Source of the DNA: Blumeriella jaapii
Taxonomy: Eukaryota; Ascomycota; Leotiomycetes; Helotiales; Drepanopezizaceae
Direction of reading: 5' to 3'
DNA length: 64,000 bases
Assembly: GCA_009599575.1 (NCBI GenBank)
Contig: VWND01000005.1
Span: 186,001 to 250,000 of the forward strand
Both the position numbers and the translations under genes were made by a program. This document shows positions 54,481 to 64,000 of the stretch, one piece after another (within the stretch, counting starts at the first letter, position 1; each line of letters starts with the position of its first letter). The notes beneath the pieces were generated by a model, which ran no database searches, was not told the origin of the DNA, and was given only the letters and a program-made list of their open reading frames with translations.

Positions 54481-56693
54481 ATGGCCACCAGAGACGATTC
54501 CAAGCGTGAGTGGGAGATCCCCCGTCTCAAAGAGGCGCATCAGTTCCCCGTAAGCTTCTCCTCGGCCCCATCGCTGTACCACCCACGGGACCTTTCCTAA
54601 TGGACCACCCTCGCTGCATCGCAGGCCACGGATCAAGGTTGGTCGAAAGCCTCTCCCTCTGCCCCGTGCGAAGCTGCAGAAGACCAAGCAGGCTGACAGA
54701 CGACCGTCGTCTTGCCTGTAGGCGTACAGGACTTCTGGTCGGTGAAGTTCTACCCCTACACCGAGCCTGGGCTGGACCCCGTCTTTGCCGTTGTGGGCGG
54801 CGGCACACGGGTGCGTGTTCCCCCCCTCCTGTCGTGACCGGCGGCTGCAGTCAAGGGCCCGGCTTCTGACTCGAGGAAGATTCTGGTGTGTCGTGTCGCA
54901 GAAAAGGAACACACGCAGCTTGAGGTCATCCAGATGATCCGGGAGGAGGGGGTGAGGCGCTGCTTGACTCCGACCTCGACCGCTGGCCGTGCTGATGGGA
55001 TCAGGATGATGCGAATAACTATGCCTGTGCCTGGACGAAGAACCTCGAGACGGGTGATCCACTGCTGTGTGTGGCGGGCATGAGTGGGATCATCAAGATA
55101 TATGATGTTTTGACCGGAAGACTCCTGAGGGTAAGTAAACAGACACCCACCCACGCCTCAACCTCTCTGATCGCTTCATAGACACTGGCGGGCCATGGAG
55201 GGGTACGCTGCTCGCGATGCGTATTGCACATGTCACTCCACTAAACAGTCCAGGAAATCAACGAACTGGCAGTATCGCCAGTCAATCCCTACATCCTGGC
55301 TTCATGTTCGGAGGACGTCACGATACGGATCTGGAGTCTGGACCCTGCCCATGCCGCCGACCCGTGTGCGGCCCTCATCGAGGGCGACGGCCACAGGGAC
55401 ATCATCTGGACGATTGTAAGTGTGTGGATGTGGCCCAGCATCCCGTGTGCCGGATGGCATGAGCACCTGTTAATCGTGGCCAAGGCCTTCCACGCCTCCG
55501 GCAGGTATCTGCTCTCAGGAGCTGCAGACTACGTGATCAACCTCGTAGGTCTTCTCGCCCCCTCTCGTCGTCGCCGAGAAAGTGTCTTGTCTGACGAGGC
55601 TGGCCAGTGGACACTCCCCGACTTCCCGGATGCCAACACTGGGACCAGCACACCGACTCGAATCTACTATCCTCACTTCTCGACGGCCGAGATCCACGCC
55701 GATTGCGTGGACTGGTACGTCTCTCACTCCTCCCTCTCTTCTCCTCTCCTCTCCTCTCCTCTCCTCTCCTCTCCTCTCCTCTCCTCTCCTCGCGCCATCA
55801 TCGACACGACTAACGAGCTGCTTCACAGTGTGGCCTGGTGGGGCGACCTCATCCTCTCCAAAGCCGCCAACGAAAACACCATCGTCCTCTGGTCCATCAA
55901 CAAGTTCTCCTCCGCGCTGCCTCCGCCCTCCCCGAGCACAGCACCGACCCTCCACCAAGCCCATCGCTACACACGCTCCTCCTTCGTGCACCCCCTCCCA
56001 GCCTCCAGCACCGACAACGCCTTCCACCTCTACACGCGCCACCTGCAGTTCTCCCTCACGGACTCCGAGATCAACTTCACGCGCTTCTCCCTCTTCCCGG
56101 GCGTGTCCACGCCGGGCTCGGGCTCCGCCTCATGCCCAAGCCCCGACAGGTCCCATCCGATCCTCGCTTTCTGCAGCACGCGGAATCGGATGTTCTACTG
56201 GGACCTGGCGCGTCTCGAGCGCTTCTACGACGACGCGCCCGCCCTGCCCGCCTCCAACTACGGGCCCAATCCCATCACGCCGTCCCCACGCCCGAACCGG
56301 CCCCAAATCCCCTCCGACGCCGCCCCCCGCGCCCACCCCTTCCTTCTGCCCACGCGCGGCCGCGGCCGCGGCCGCACCAGCCTGAACCCGAGCCTGGGCC
56401 GTCTCGGGCCGGCGCGCAAGAAGTCGCCAGCCGAGTCGGGCAGCACGGGATCTGGCGGGGAGCGGAGCGAGCCGGGCCGCATCGACTGGGTGCGCAGCCG
56501 GCAGGCGTGGGAGAGGGAGTACGGGATGCGGGAGCCGGTGGCGCGGCTGGCACGGCATCGCGAGGAGGTCGTCAAGGCCGTGCTGTTCACGGGGAGGCAG
56601 GTCGCCTGGAGCCCGTGTGGCAGCTGGTGCGTGGTCGTCGGGAGCAGCGGCGTGATTGCGCTGTCGCAGCGGTGGGGGGGAGTGGGGGAGTGA
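54481..56693 (+). CDS. eed: EED/ESC-type WD40 subunit of Polycomb repressive complex 2
   Basis: Ten exons: 54481-54549, 54625-54637, 54722-54810, 54880-54951, 55005-55130, 55182-55202, 55254-55415, 55485-55544, 55608-55714 and 55829-56693. They join in frame to 527 residues. WD40 signatures match EED in order: FWSVKFYPYTEPGLDPVFAVVG, NYACAWTKNLETGDPLLCVAG, GIIKIYDVLTGRLLRTLAGHGGEINELAVSP (split here over junctions), EDVTIRIWSL, GHRDIIWTIAFHASGRYLLSGAADYVINLW, HFSTAEIHADCVDCVAWWGDLILSK and NRMFYWDL. The aromatic-cage positions lie in these blocks. EED binds EZH2-type methyltransferase and H3K27me3, and so spreads facultative heterochromatin. A Pro/Arg-rich insert (residues about 365-460) precedes the last blade. 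Exons 2 (13 nt) and 6 (21 nt) are microexons. The intron before exon 10 holds a CTCCT repeat. Confidence 0.93.
55735..55790. repeat. CTCCT pentanucleotide repeat in an EED intron
   Basis: Tandem TCTCC units in the 114-bp intron at 55715-55828, next to the polypyrimidine tract of the acceptor. Confidence 0.9.
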
Positions 56694-57430
56694 GTGGCTT
56701 CTTGTACGCTCTGTACAATACGAGTAAAGGTCGTGAGGTGAGTGGGCGCGAGAGTCAGTCAGTTAGTTAGTCAGTCAGTCAGATCAACGTGGAAAAAATA
56801 CCAGGAGCGACGACGATGATGGCGCTGCCCGTACTGCAGGAAGGCATGGGACATGGGACACACACAACAGCAATCATCATTCCGCGCCAACCACATGCCA
56901 AAGCAAGAAGACGTGTGTGCATGAACGTATATAGAGCCGCGCAGATTATTCGTTCACCGCGATACCAATATCCATGACCGATCTATCCCATCCTACTGTA
57001 CAGTAACATTCCAAGGACCATTAACCCGGTCGATGCCTCCTTGCTTGCGTGCGTGCGTAGTCGCTCGCTGACATGGCTTCCAACAAAGAAGAGAACCCCC
57101 GCTGGGAATCGAGGACGTAGCGATGACACATAGGTGCAATGAATCTCATGTCACCTCGCCGCATCTCAAAACAGCAACCTGATGGCGCGCACCCAAGGGA
57201 TGAGAAGGAGGAGGAGGAGGAGGAGGAGGAGAAAACAGAGACCTAACCTAAGCTGACCAAACCCAGTCCGCGCCCTCGCTATGATGCGAATCAGCCAGCT
57301 ACCATCATCTTTTCGTTCTCCCTCCCATCCACGCTCGCCGCCCATTCACATCCCCACTGTCTGGCCATACACACCATCCCGTTCCCGCCCGCCCACCCAT
57401 CCACACGCGCGCGTGTCCGTTCGCATTGAC
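56694..57430. other. intergenic, convergent 3' ends
   Basis: Between the stop codons of EED and the PDI-like gene. It contains GTCA/GTTA repeats at 56755-56780 and a GGA trinucleotide repeat at 57206-57232. No gene seen. Confidence 0.6.
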
Positions 57431-59763
57431 CTAGTCCACCTTCCCAACAGCGGCCGGTCCACCCAGCAGGCCCTCTTTCTCGTCCAGTTTGAAGAAGCCG
57501 CCTCTGCTCCTGCGCACGCGGCCCCTCCACCACACGGCCGCGAGCAGGGCGCCGGCGAGCGCGGCGACCGATAGCAAAGGGTGGCTCGAGATGGTGCTCC
57601 GGACGTCGAAGAAGAACTTTTCGAAGTTCGAGATGGTCGACTTCGGCTTGATCTTGGGCGGCGAGGAGACGACCTTGGGGATCGTCTCGAGAATCGAGGT
57701 GCGCGAGGCCATGATGAAGTTGCCTGTGATGGTTGTGTCCCAGTATCGTCGTTGCTGCGAGAACGTGTTAGTCGAGCGAGATGGCAGTGTTGTAGAATTT
57801 GTGAAGCTTACGTCCTCGTCATTGATAATGACCTTCTCGCCGTCTTTGGAGACTTCGATACCATACGTGGTTCGCACCCACCTCTCCCAGAAAACGCCAT
57901 CAACCCAGGCGAACCCGACTTCTTTCTGATCGGATTTGTCCATGTTGATGCGGATGCTCTTCGCTACTCTCAAAGCTCGTTGGTCGTTCCGGTCTTCGGC
58001 CTCCTCGAGTTTCAACTGCTTGGCATCTCGTAGTTCTTGACGCTCACGTTGGAAGGCGATGGTCTGCTTGTCCATCCACTCCAACGCCGCACTCTTGATT
58101 TCCTTCTTGGCCATCAAAAACTCGGCGGGCCGTTCGCGGGTGAGGATACCCAGCACGACCAGCTTGCCATCCATGATTTCTCGGGAGTTGGACGCCGTAA
58201 GTTCCGGCACAATTGGGAGCCAGACCGATTGCATCCAGTTGAGCACCTGTCTGAAGTCTCGCATGTCTTTGGGAGAAAGCGCGTTGTAATACGTCGGCCG
58301 TCCGTCTCTCGATACCAGGAGCCTGGGCCAAGTGGTAATCTTGTAACGCTCGGCCAATTTTGCACTGTTAGTCTTGACCAACTTCGCATGCCCAATCAAG
58401 CTCAACGTCAACCTTTCGAGGGCAGCAAAGTCCTCAGAAGTAGTCGCATGGTCGTAGAAGTAAAGGAAAATGACCTCCTCCTTCTCCTCCAATTCCGCGA
58501 ATTCCAGAGCATCGATATCCTTGACTCCGTCGCCAATGTCGATAGCTTTGTCGGCATATGAAACGAAATCACCCAGCCCTCGAAGGCCTTCATACTCCAC
58601 ACGCTCTCCACCACGGAAGAACAGGATCGTAGGATACGCCTGGACTCGGACGTCCTTGCATAATCTCGCCTCGGCAACACAGTCGACCTCCCCGATGTTC
58701 AATTTTCCTTTCATCTCTTTGGCGAGCTGGACCCAATTTGGGGCCATCTTCTGGCAATGTTGACACCACGGGGCATAAAATTTGATGAACCAGGGATCTT
58801 GGGTCATGGTCACCTGCTTCTGGAAACTTTCGGCCGTGAAAGAGATAGACTGTCCTACCGTATTCGGAGTAGCAGTTGACTTCACAGGAACCAGTTGCTT
58901 CTTGGACTGCTTCACCACGCCTGTATCCTTGACCGCGCTCGGGGTTTCAGGCTCCTTCTCCTCGGCCACCTTGCTCATGGGTGCAGCCGATGCCGTTTCT
59001 GCAGCAGGACTTGCAGCAGCATAGACTTGAGTAGAGCCAGATACGTTCCTCAGAGACGCAGGCGCAGAGACCGAGGTCGGTGCCTGGTATTCCTGGGAAT
59101 TGTTCGCTCCAACCGTTGGCAGCGCAGGCCCGCCGACTGGTCTAGAACCTGGGCGTATTTTATCCAAATATCCCTCGACAAACGTACTCAGTTTCTGCAG
59201 ATCCTTAGACCCCTCAAGCCGCTCCACCTCCACCGCGTCATGATACATCACAAAAGTTGGCCATGAGCCGACGTTGTGCTCCGCGCAAGCTGTTCCGAAC
59301 GCAACACAATCGATGTTCCCGAAGTGGAAGTTGTAGTAGGCTGTAAACGAGTTGGTAGATGACCCAGCGGTATCTTCGGTAGATCCAGCCGGGACAGGCT
59401 TCGACGTGAAGTAGAATTCGTACAGTGTCTGCCATGTCGGCTTGATATGCCGACAGTGAGGGCAATAGGGTCTGAATCATAGTCAGTCATCGACTCCTGG
59501 AAGCATTTCGTCCGCGCATCTGCCAGAGGGACACACGAGTGATGCTTCACAAACCACCAGCCCTCCGCGACAGTTGCACTGAACTTCTCTCCATCAATAT
59601 CCAGCAGAGGCGGAACTTCGACTCCGTTGAAAATCGTCGGCTGTGGCCCCTCATCGTCCTCCGCGTCACTCTTCGCTGACGTTCCTCTTTTGACGCTGGC
59701 ACTCGAGGACTGCGCGACCACTGAAGAGGCGAAGAGGGCGCAAAGAATCGAAAGGACACGCAT
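57431..59763 (-). CDS. ER membrane protein disulfide isomerase-like protein (Eps1/TMX type)
   Basis: Exons 59537-59763, 57812-59471 and 57431-57754 give 736 residues. The introns are 65 bp (GTGTGT...TCAG) and 57 bp (GTAAGC...GCAG); the second is in frame and free of stops. Residues 1-17 are a signal peptide. The first thioredoxin domain has the active site SPYCPHCRHIKP (about residues 76-86). A second has FYAPWCQHCQKMAP (about residue 311) and the cis-Pro block YPTILFFRGGERVEY. Further thioredoxin-like folds without cysteines follow. Near residues 692-710 one membrane helix (SVAALAGALLAAVWW) is followed by a basic cytosolic tail. This is the layout of a type I ER oxidoreductase, similar to yeast Eps1, which has CPHC in its first domain and acts in quality control. 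The gene is divergent from TDP1 with 480 bp between starts. Confidence 0.9.
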
Positions 59764-60243
59764 GTTGGTCAGATCGCCTCGCTCTCCTGAGCTGAGCGAC
59801 GTGGAGCGGCGAGACCGCCTGCTGTGGACAGACGGGAGGCAGCAATCGCAGCACGCCCCTGAAGAAGACCAGACACCAAATCGTACACTGAATCGGAGGG
59901 AATGTCAGGCCGTCGTTGTCGTTGTCGTTGTCGTTGTCGCCGTCGTCGTCGTCGTCCCCCTCCTCGAGATGTTGTCGGCGGCAGGGTGGTATAACGAGTG
60001 GATTGGCTTTCGACGTGGGTTCTTGATTGGCCGTTTCGAAATAGGTCCCTGAACCCGTTACTAGCGCGCTTCGCTTGTGGGCCAGCGAGCAGGTGCTGCA
60101 GCGCTCAAGATGTTGACTTTCGCATTTTAACGTCACCCTGGTTCGTCAGTATCTGATCGTCGCCACCATTAACCTTAAAACAGGGAATCAGAGTCGAGGT
60201 GTCTAGAACACTTCTGATTGTCGTCTTTGATTCCACAGCAAGG
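59764..60243. promoter_or_regulatory. shared divergent promoter of the PDI-like gene and TDP1
   Basis: 480 bp separate the two start codons. It holds a GTCGTT/GTCGTC triplet repeat at 59916-59957. No clear TATA box is seen on either side. Confidence 0.5.
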
Positions 60244-62042
60244 ATGAGCAACTTCTCTGGTGACGAAAGGCTAAGCAAGAGGTGCAAATTGCAGAGCGAC
60301 GATGAGGAGACTCAGAGTGAGGACAACTGCCCTACTGACAATAAGAGCTTACCATACAGCTTAACGAGGGCGATATCTCCTCCTCCTCTCCGGCGAAAGC
60401 AGAAATCAGAGTCGCGGGCGCCCCAAGTGATCAAGTCTCCATTTCAGCTTACCCGGATACAGAACCTCCCCGAAACATCAAACCAAGATACAGTCTCTCT
60501 GAAGGATCTAATTGGCGATCCGAATATTACAGAATGCTGGGAATTTAACTACCTTCATGACCTGGACTTTTTGATGGATGCGTTCCACAAAGATGCTCGA
60601 GATCTAATCAAGGTCCATGTTGTGCACGGGTTCTGGAAGAGTGAGGATACGTCTCGTCTCAGGTTAATCGTCTGTCCAAGTCATCTTTCCCTATGGGCAA
60701 TCCTGAAAAGCTAACGTTTTTTTTTTCAGACCCAGGCTGCAGAGTACCCCAATATCACACTTCACACGGCGTATATGCCCGAGATGTATGGGACGCATCA
60801 CTCCAAGGCAATGTACCCAGCAATGTCCTCGAGACAGTCACTGATATTCGTAGATGCTCGTCTTGTTGCGAAAAGACGCCACCGCACAAATTATCGTTCA
60901 CACTGCTAACATGCAAGCCTTTGATTGGGACAACATGACTCAAGCGGCATGGAAGTCACCTCTTCTGCCTCAAATCCTCAGGGACGGGTTATCCGAGTCT
61001 ACAGAATCAGGGCCCATAGGCAGCGGCTCTCGATTCAAGGTCGACTTTCTCAACTACCTTAAAGCCTATGACAGCAAACGTGTAATTTGCAAGCCACTCG
61101 TTGCGACGCTTGCGAAACATGACTTCTCAGCAATCCGAGGTGCTTTGGTCGCCAGCGTCCCCGGCAAACACCACATCGAAACAGACGCAAAGACGCCCTG
61201 GGGCTGGGTTAGTCTGAAGAACGCTCTCGAAGAGGTGCCTGCGCAAAGCAAAGAGGGAGAGATCGTCGTCCAGATATCCTCCATCGCGACTCTGAGCGAG
61301 AATGGCTAGACAAGACCCTGTTCGCAGCCATGAGCACATCCCAGACTCACGGCAGCGCGCGCTCGGCGTTCAAGATTATCTTTCCAACCGCGGACGAGAT
61401 CCGGAGGAGTATCAATGGGTACAGTTCCGGCAATGCTATTCACACCAAGATCCAGTCCCCGCTGCAGGCTAAACAGCTGCGGCTGCTCAAGCCGATGCTG
61501 TGTCACTGGGCGGGAGACGGTGATGGGAAGACTCCGAATTCGACGCCAGTGTCGGACGCTGGGCGGAAGCGAGCTGCTCCGCATGTCAAAACGTTCGTTC
61601 GATTTTGTGACGCTAGCTGTTCCTCTATCGATGTTAGTAGCCTCTACTTGTCCCTGTTCTTCTAGCACGTTTTTTCTCTTCAATCATTTGGGGCTCACGA
61701 AAGGTTTGGCAGTGGATGCTCGTCACGTCCGCCAATCTATCCAAGCAAGCCTGGGGTGAAGGTCTCAACGCAGCAGGTGACGTCCGGATCTGCTCCTACG
61801 AGATCGGCGTCCTGGTATGGCCCGGGCTGTTCGGAGAAAAAGCCAGCATGGTCCCAACCTTCAAGACAGATACCCCGGATGTCAGTGCTGCAAGAGCAGG
61901 AACAGAATTGGTGGTGGGTGCCAGGATGCCTTACGATCTCCCTCTGGTGCTGTACGGAGAGGACGATCTCCCGTGGTGTGCTACCTCTTCATATGAGGAG
62001 CCGGACTGGATGGGCGAAACATGGCAGGTCGAGGGACAGTAA
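60244..62042 (+). CDS. TDP1: tyrosyl-DNA phosphodiesterase 1, one frame break
   Basis: Exons 60244-60669, 60730-60807, 60854-61632 and 61713-62042 give about 537 residues. Introns: 60670-60729 (GTCTGT...TCAG), 60808-60853 (GC...AG, 46 bp) and 61633-61712 (GTTAGT...GCAG). The two HKD half-sites of the phospholipase-D fold are present: GTHHSKMLVLLRKD with HTANM nearby (residues about 163-187), and APHVKTFVRF with VTSANLSKQAWG (from about residue 413). The N-terminal 80 residues are disordered and acidic. Tdp1 removes stalled topoisomerase I peptides from DNA 3' ends in the nucleus. Near 61290-61300 the frame shifts by one base between SSIATL and EREWLDKTLFAAM. One added base restores the family sequence, so an assembly deletion is likely. 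The donor GTCTGT was chosen because the nearby GTTAAT puts the next exon out of frame. Confidence 0.9.
60808..60853 (+). other. GC-AG intron in TDP1
   Basis: The splice AAG|GCAATG...CGTAG|ATG is the only one that gives GTHHSKMLVLL in frame across the first catalytic motif. The nearby GT at 60812 leaves the frame out by one. Confidence 0.75.
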
Positions 62043-62332
62043 TCGGGCTTCAAGCAGCGCATCTCGTACCCCTCTGAGTCAAAAGGCAGCAGGACGGTCA
62101 CACAGCATGCGGCGTCAGTCACACCACTTACAGAGCTCCTTCACAGGGACAATGGTATAGATCATCGCGTTCACAGCCATGCATGCGTCAATCTAAGCTA
62201 CTCTGCAAACTACGACACCCCCAGGTATCTTTCTTGTCACGCATCCCCCATCCACCACATCCATGATCATCACAACCTTGTTTACACAAAACGTCATGTC
62301 GACATCCTACCCCTTCTATCCCCTCTGCCTCT

Positions 62333-62895
62333 CTAAGCACCCACGGACTCAGGCACCTTATCAGCATCGTAGCCGTACTTCCCCTTCAGCGTCTCGACGA
62401 GCGCAACGTACTTCTCCTTGGCCTGCTCGCTGGTGATACCCTCATCGACAAGCTTCTGCCACGCGGCCTTCTTCGCCTTGCCCTGTTCGCACGCATTAGC
62501 AAACGGATGTCACCGAGTTTCAAACAGGCAAAACCATCTACGTATGCACTGTAGCTATCCGTCTGTCTAACTACCATTCGACCTAGAGATGAAGGAAACC
62601 AGAGGTGGGAAGGAGGTGTGTGTAGATGCATACCTTGAGGTCAAACAGACCCGGCTGCTCCGCCTTCGTGATGTCCTCCTCACGGGCGACCTTGAACAGT
62701 CCTACACGCACATGACGCCGGTCAGCTCGAGTGCTTTTTCCGTGCACGCAGGGACGCGGAAAAGATGGGCGTCGTGCGGGAGGCCGCGGCATGGGGATGG
62801 ATGAGACACGAACCGTAGAGCTGCAGCAGCTCGTCGCTCGAAGGCTTGGAGGTCAACTTCTTGGAGTCCACGACGGCGGTGTCGAAGGCGGACAT
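62333..62895 (-). CDS. acyl-CoA-binding protein
   Basis: Exons 62814-62895, 62634-62701 and 62333-62482, with introns of 112 and 151 bp, give 99 residues, close to the usual 86-100. The four-helix ACBP pattern is clear: MSAFDTAVVDSKKLTSKPSSDELLQLYGLFK (in part), AEQPGLFDLKGKAKKAAWQKL, then a helix ending EKYVALVETLKGKYG. The conserved Tyr, Lys and Trp that contact CoA correspond to LYGLFK, DLKGKAK and AAW. The protein carries medium- to long-chain acyl-CoA esters in the cytosol. The gene is convergent with TDP1; the stop codons are 290 bp apart. Confidence 0.95.
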
Positions 62896-64000
62896 GATGA
62901 TGGACTCGTTGGGTGGGTCTGTTTTCGTTGAGGGGCTTTTGGTTGTTTTCTGGGACGTTCGCGTCTTCGTAAGTAATGTCGACCACAGGTAAGATGGTGG
63001 GTGTATTTGGGGAGATGCAGATACAGATGGAAGAGGCGGAATCTAGGAGAGGAGATGGGATTCTTACTTGAGGTGATGTGGTATGATTGTGTTGGGAGGC
63101 AGAGTTGAGAGAGTTGGGAGTTGGGTTGTGTTGTGATGAGTGGTGTTGATGAGCACGAGGGGCGATGGCGGGGTTGTGATTCGTACGAGATGCAAGAGCG
63201 GGGCCGGGCAAGGAACCGGGCTATCTAAGACGTCGGCGTCTGGCTCTCCTGTGCAGGCCCATGTTGGTCATTGGGAAACACGTTGATGTTGAGAGTTAGA
63301 GCTGATGTTGGATCGAGTCTTGGTTGTAGCCGCCATTTGCCTCTTTTCGAATACCTCACAGAGCTGACGGCGCTCTACGGAGAGAGCTTTGCTTCCCACG
63401 CTGAACTGCATGCTTTTCTCACTCTTCTCCCCAGATTCAAGATCTCAGTTCTTACCAGATCCAGCTGCTGAACAATGGATCCTCCAAGCCCCAGAAGATG
63501 TTCTTGAGATGCCTGATGGTGATACGGTCTTCTCGCGAGCTGTCTGTCATGTTGCCCCTTCGGAGCAGCTCCGATGCCACAAGCACAGCGCTTCTGCTGT
63601 TCGGCACGGCACGTCTTTACCGTGGACTTGTTGCCCAACCATTTCCAAAGGCTCGTCTTTGGTTCTCAAATACAGTTTTAGTTCTCAAAAACAGTCCATA
63701 GAGTCTAGCCCATTCAAACGACGAAAGCGTGTTATCCACATTGTCTTCCTTTCCCGACTAAAATGAAGAGCGAAAGCCTGCAGCATGATCCAAGCCAGGA
63801 TTCATTTGACAGTACATCGACCACAATCGACTCCTCTGTACATAGGTAGTCAACCACACCGAGTCTGCTTCTGACGCGAAGTCTCAGATCTTAGAAGTCA
63901 AGACTAATGTACTGTAGTGCTCGTGAGCTTCTTGATGATTAACCTTGAAACGGTCTGTCTCGCTCGTGTGTAGAGGGCTCGGCTGAAAGAAGCATCCAAT
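62896..64000. other. intergenic to the window end, no gene seen
   Basis: The 5' flank of the acyl-CoA-binding protein gene, with CT-rich leader sequence at 62930-63150, then about 800 bp without coding evidence. A gene beyond the window edge may use this as its flank. Confidence 0.5.

Overview
The window looks like nuclear DNA of a filamentous ascomycete (Pezizomycotina). The genes carry many short introns (46-151 bp) with fungal donor, branch and acceptor signals. The protein set is fungal: a Zn2Cys6 regulator with the PPR1/UaY-type DNA-binding region, an Rrn11-type Pol I factor, a PL3 pectate lyase and an MFS transporter. AT-rich intergenic stretches hold mutated transposon remnants of the kind left by repeat-induced point mutation. 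A secreted pectate lyase suggests a plant- or litter-associated lifestyle. I cannot name the species.

Layout. 1-1636: a dense island of simple repeats. 1637-7479: three minus-strand genes (an unrecognised membrane-anchored protein, a catalytically dead E2-like protein resembling AKTIP/FTS, and a CCDC124-type ribosome-associated protein). 7480-15001: about 7.5 kb with no gene I can support, rich in GTAC-type palindromic microsatellites. 15002-21968: an MFS transporter and a Zn2Cys6 transcription factor. 21969-30158: about 8 kb of AT-rich, repeat-rich DNA with an inverted-repeat element, a SINE-like retroposon present twice, and 41-42 bp poly-G tracts. 30159-35978: a modular PL3 pectate lyase, an RRN11-like Pol I factor and a VNX1/CAX-type vacuolar cation/proton antiporter. 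35979-37842: a decayed Tc1/mariner-like transposase. 37843-51971, all minus strand: an RRM-like protein, Hrq1 helicase, a Ran-binding FG protein, a Yip1-family Golgi protein and a PAS-domain protein. 54481-56693: a ten-exon EED/ESC subunit of PRC2. 57431-62895: an ER thioredoxin/PDI-like protein and TDP1, transcribed divergently, then acyl-CoA-binding protein convergent with TDP1. The last kilobase is empty.

Most genes are unrelated housekeeping functions, as expected for a core fungal chromosome. Two encode DNA-repair proteins (Hrq1, Tdp1) and one encodes a core subunit of the H3K27 methylation machinery, but nothing suggests they act as a unit. There is no secondary-metabolite backbone gene, CRISPR array, tRNA or rRNA that I can support.

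Four otherwise well-conserved genes contain single-base reading-frame breaks, mostly missing bases. These look more like assembly indels than pseudogenes and should be checked before the proteins are used. Two introns appear to be GC-AG. The best candidates for something undescribed are the SINE-like retroposon with a (CTA)n tail and a target-site duplication, the 1.1-kb inverted-repeat element, and the dispersed GTAC palindromic repeat family.
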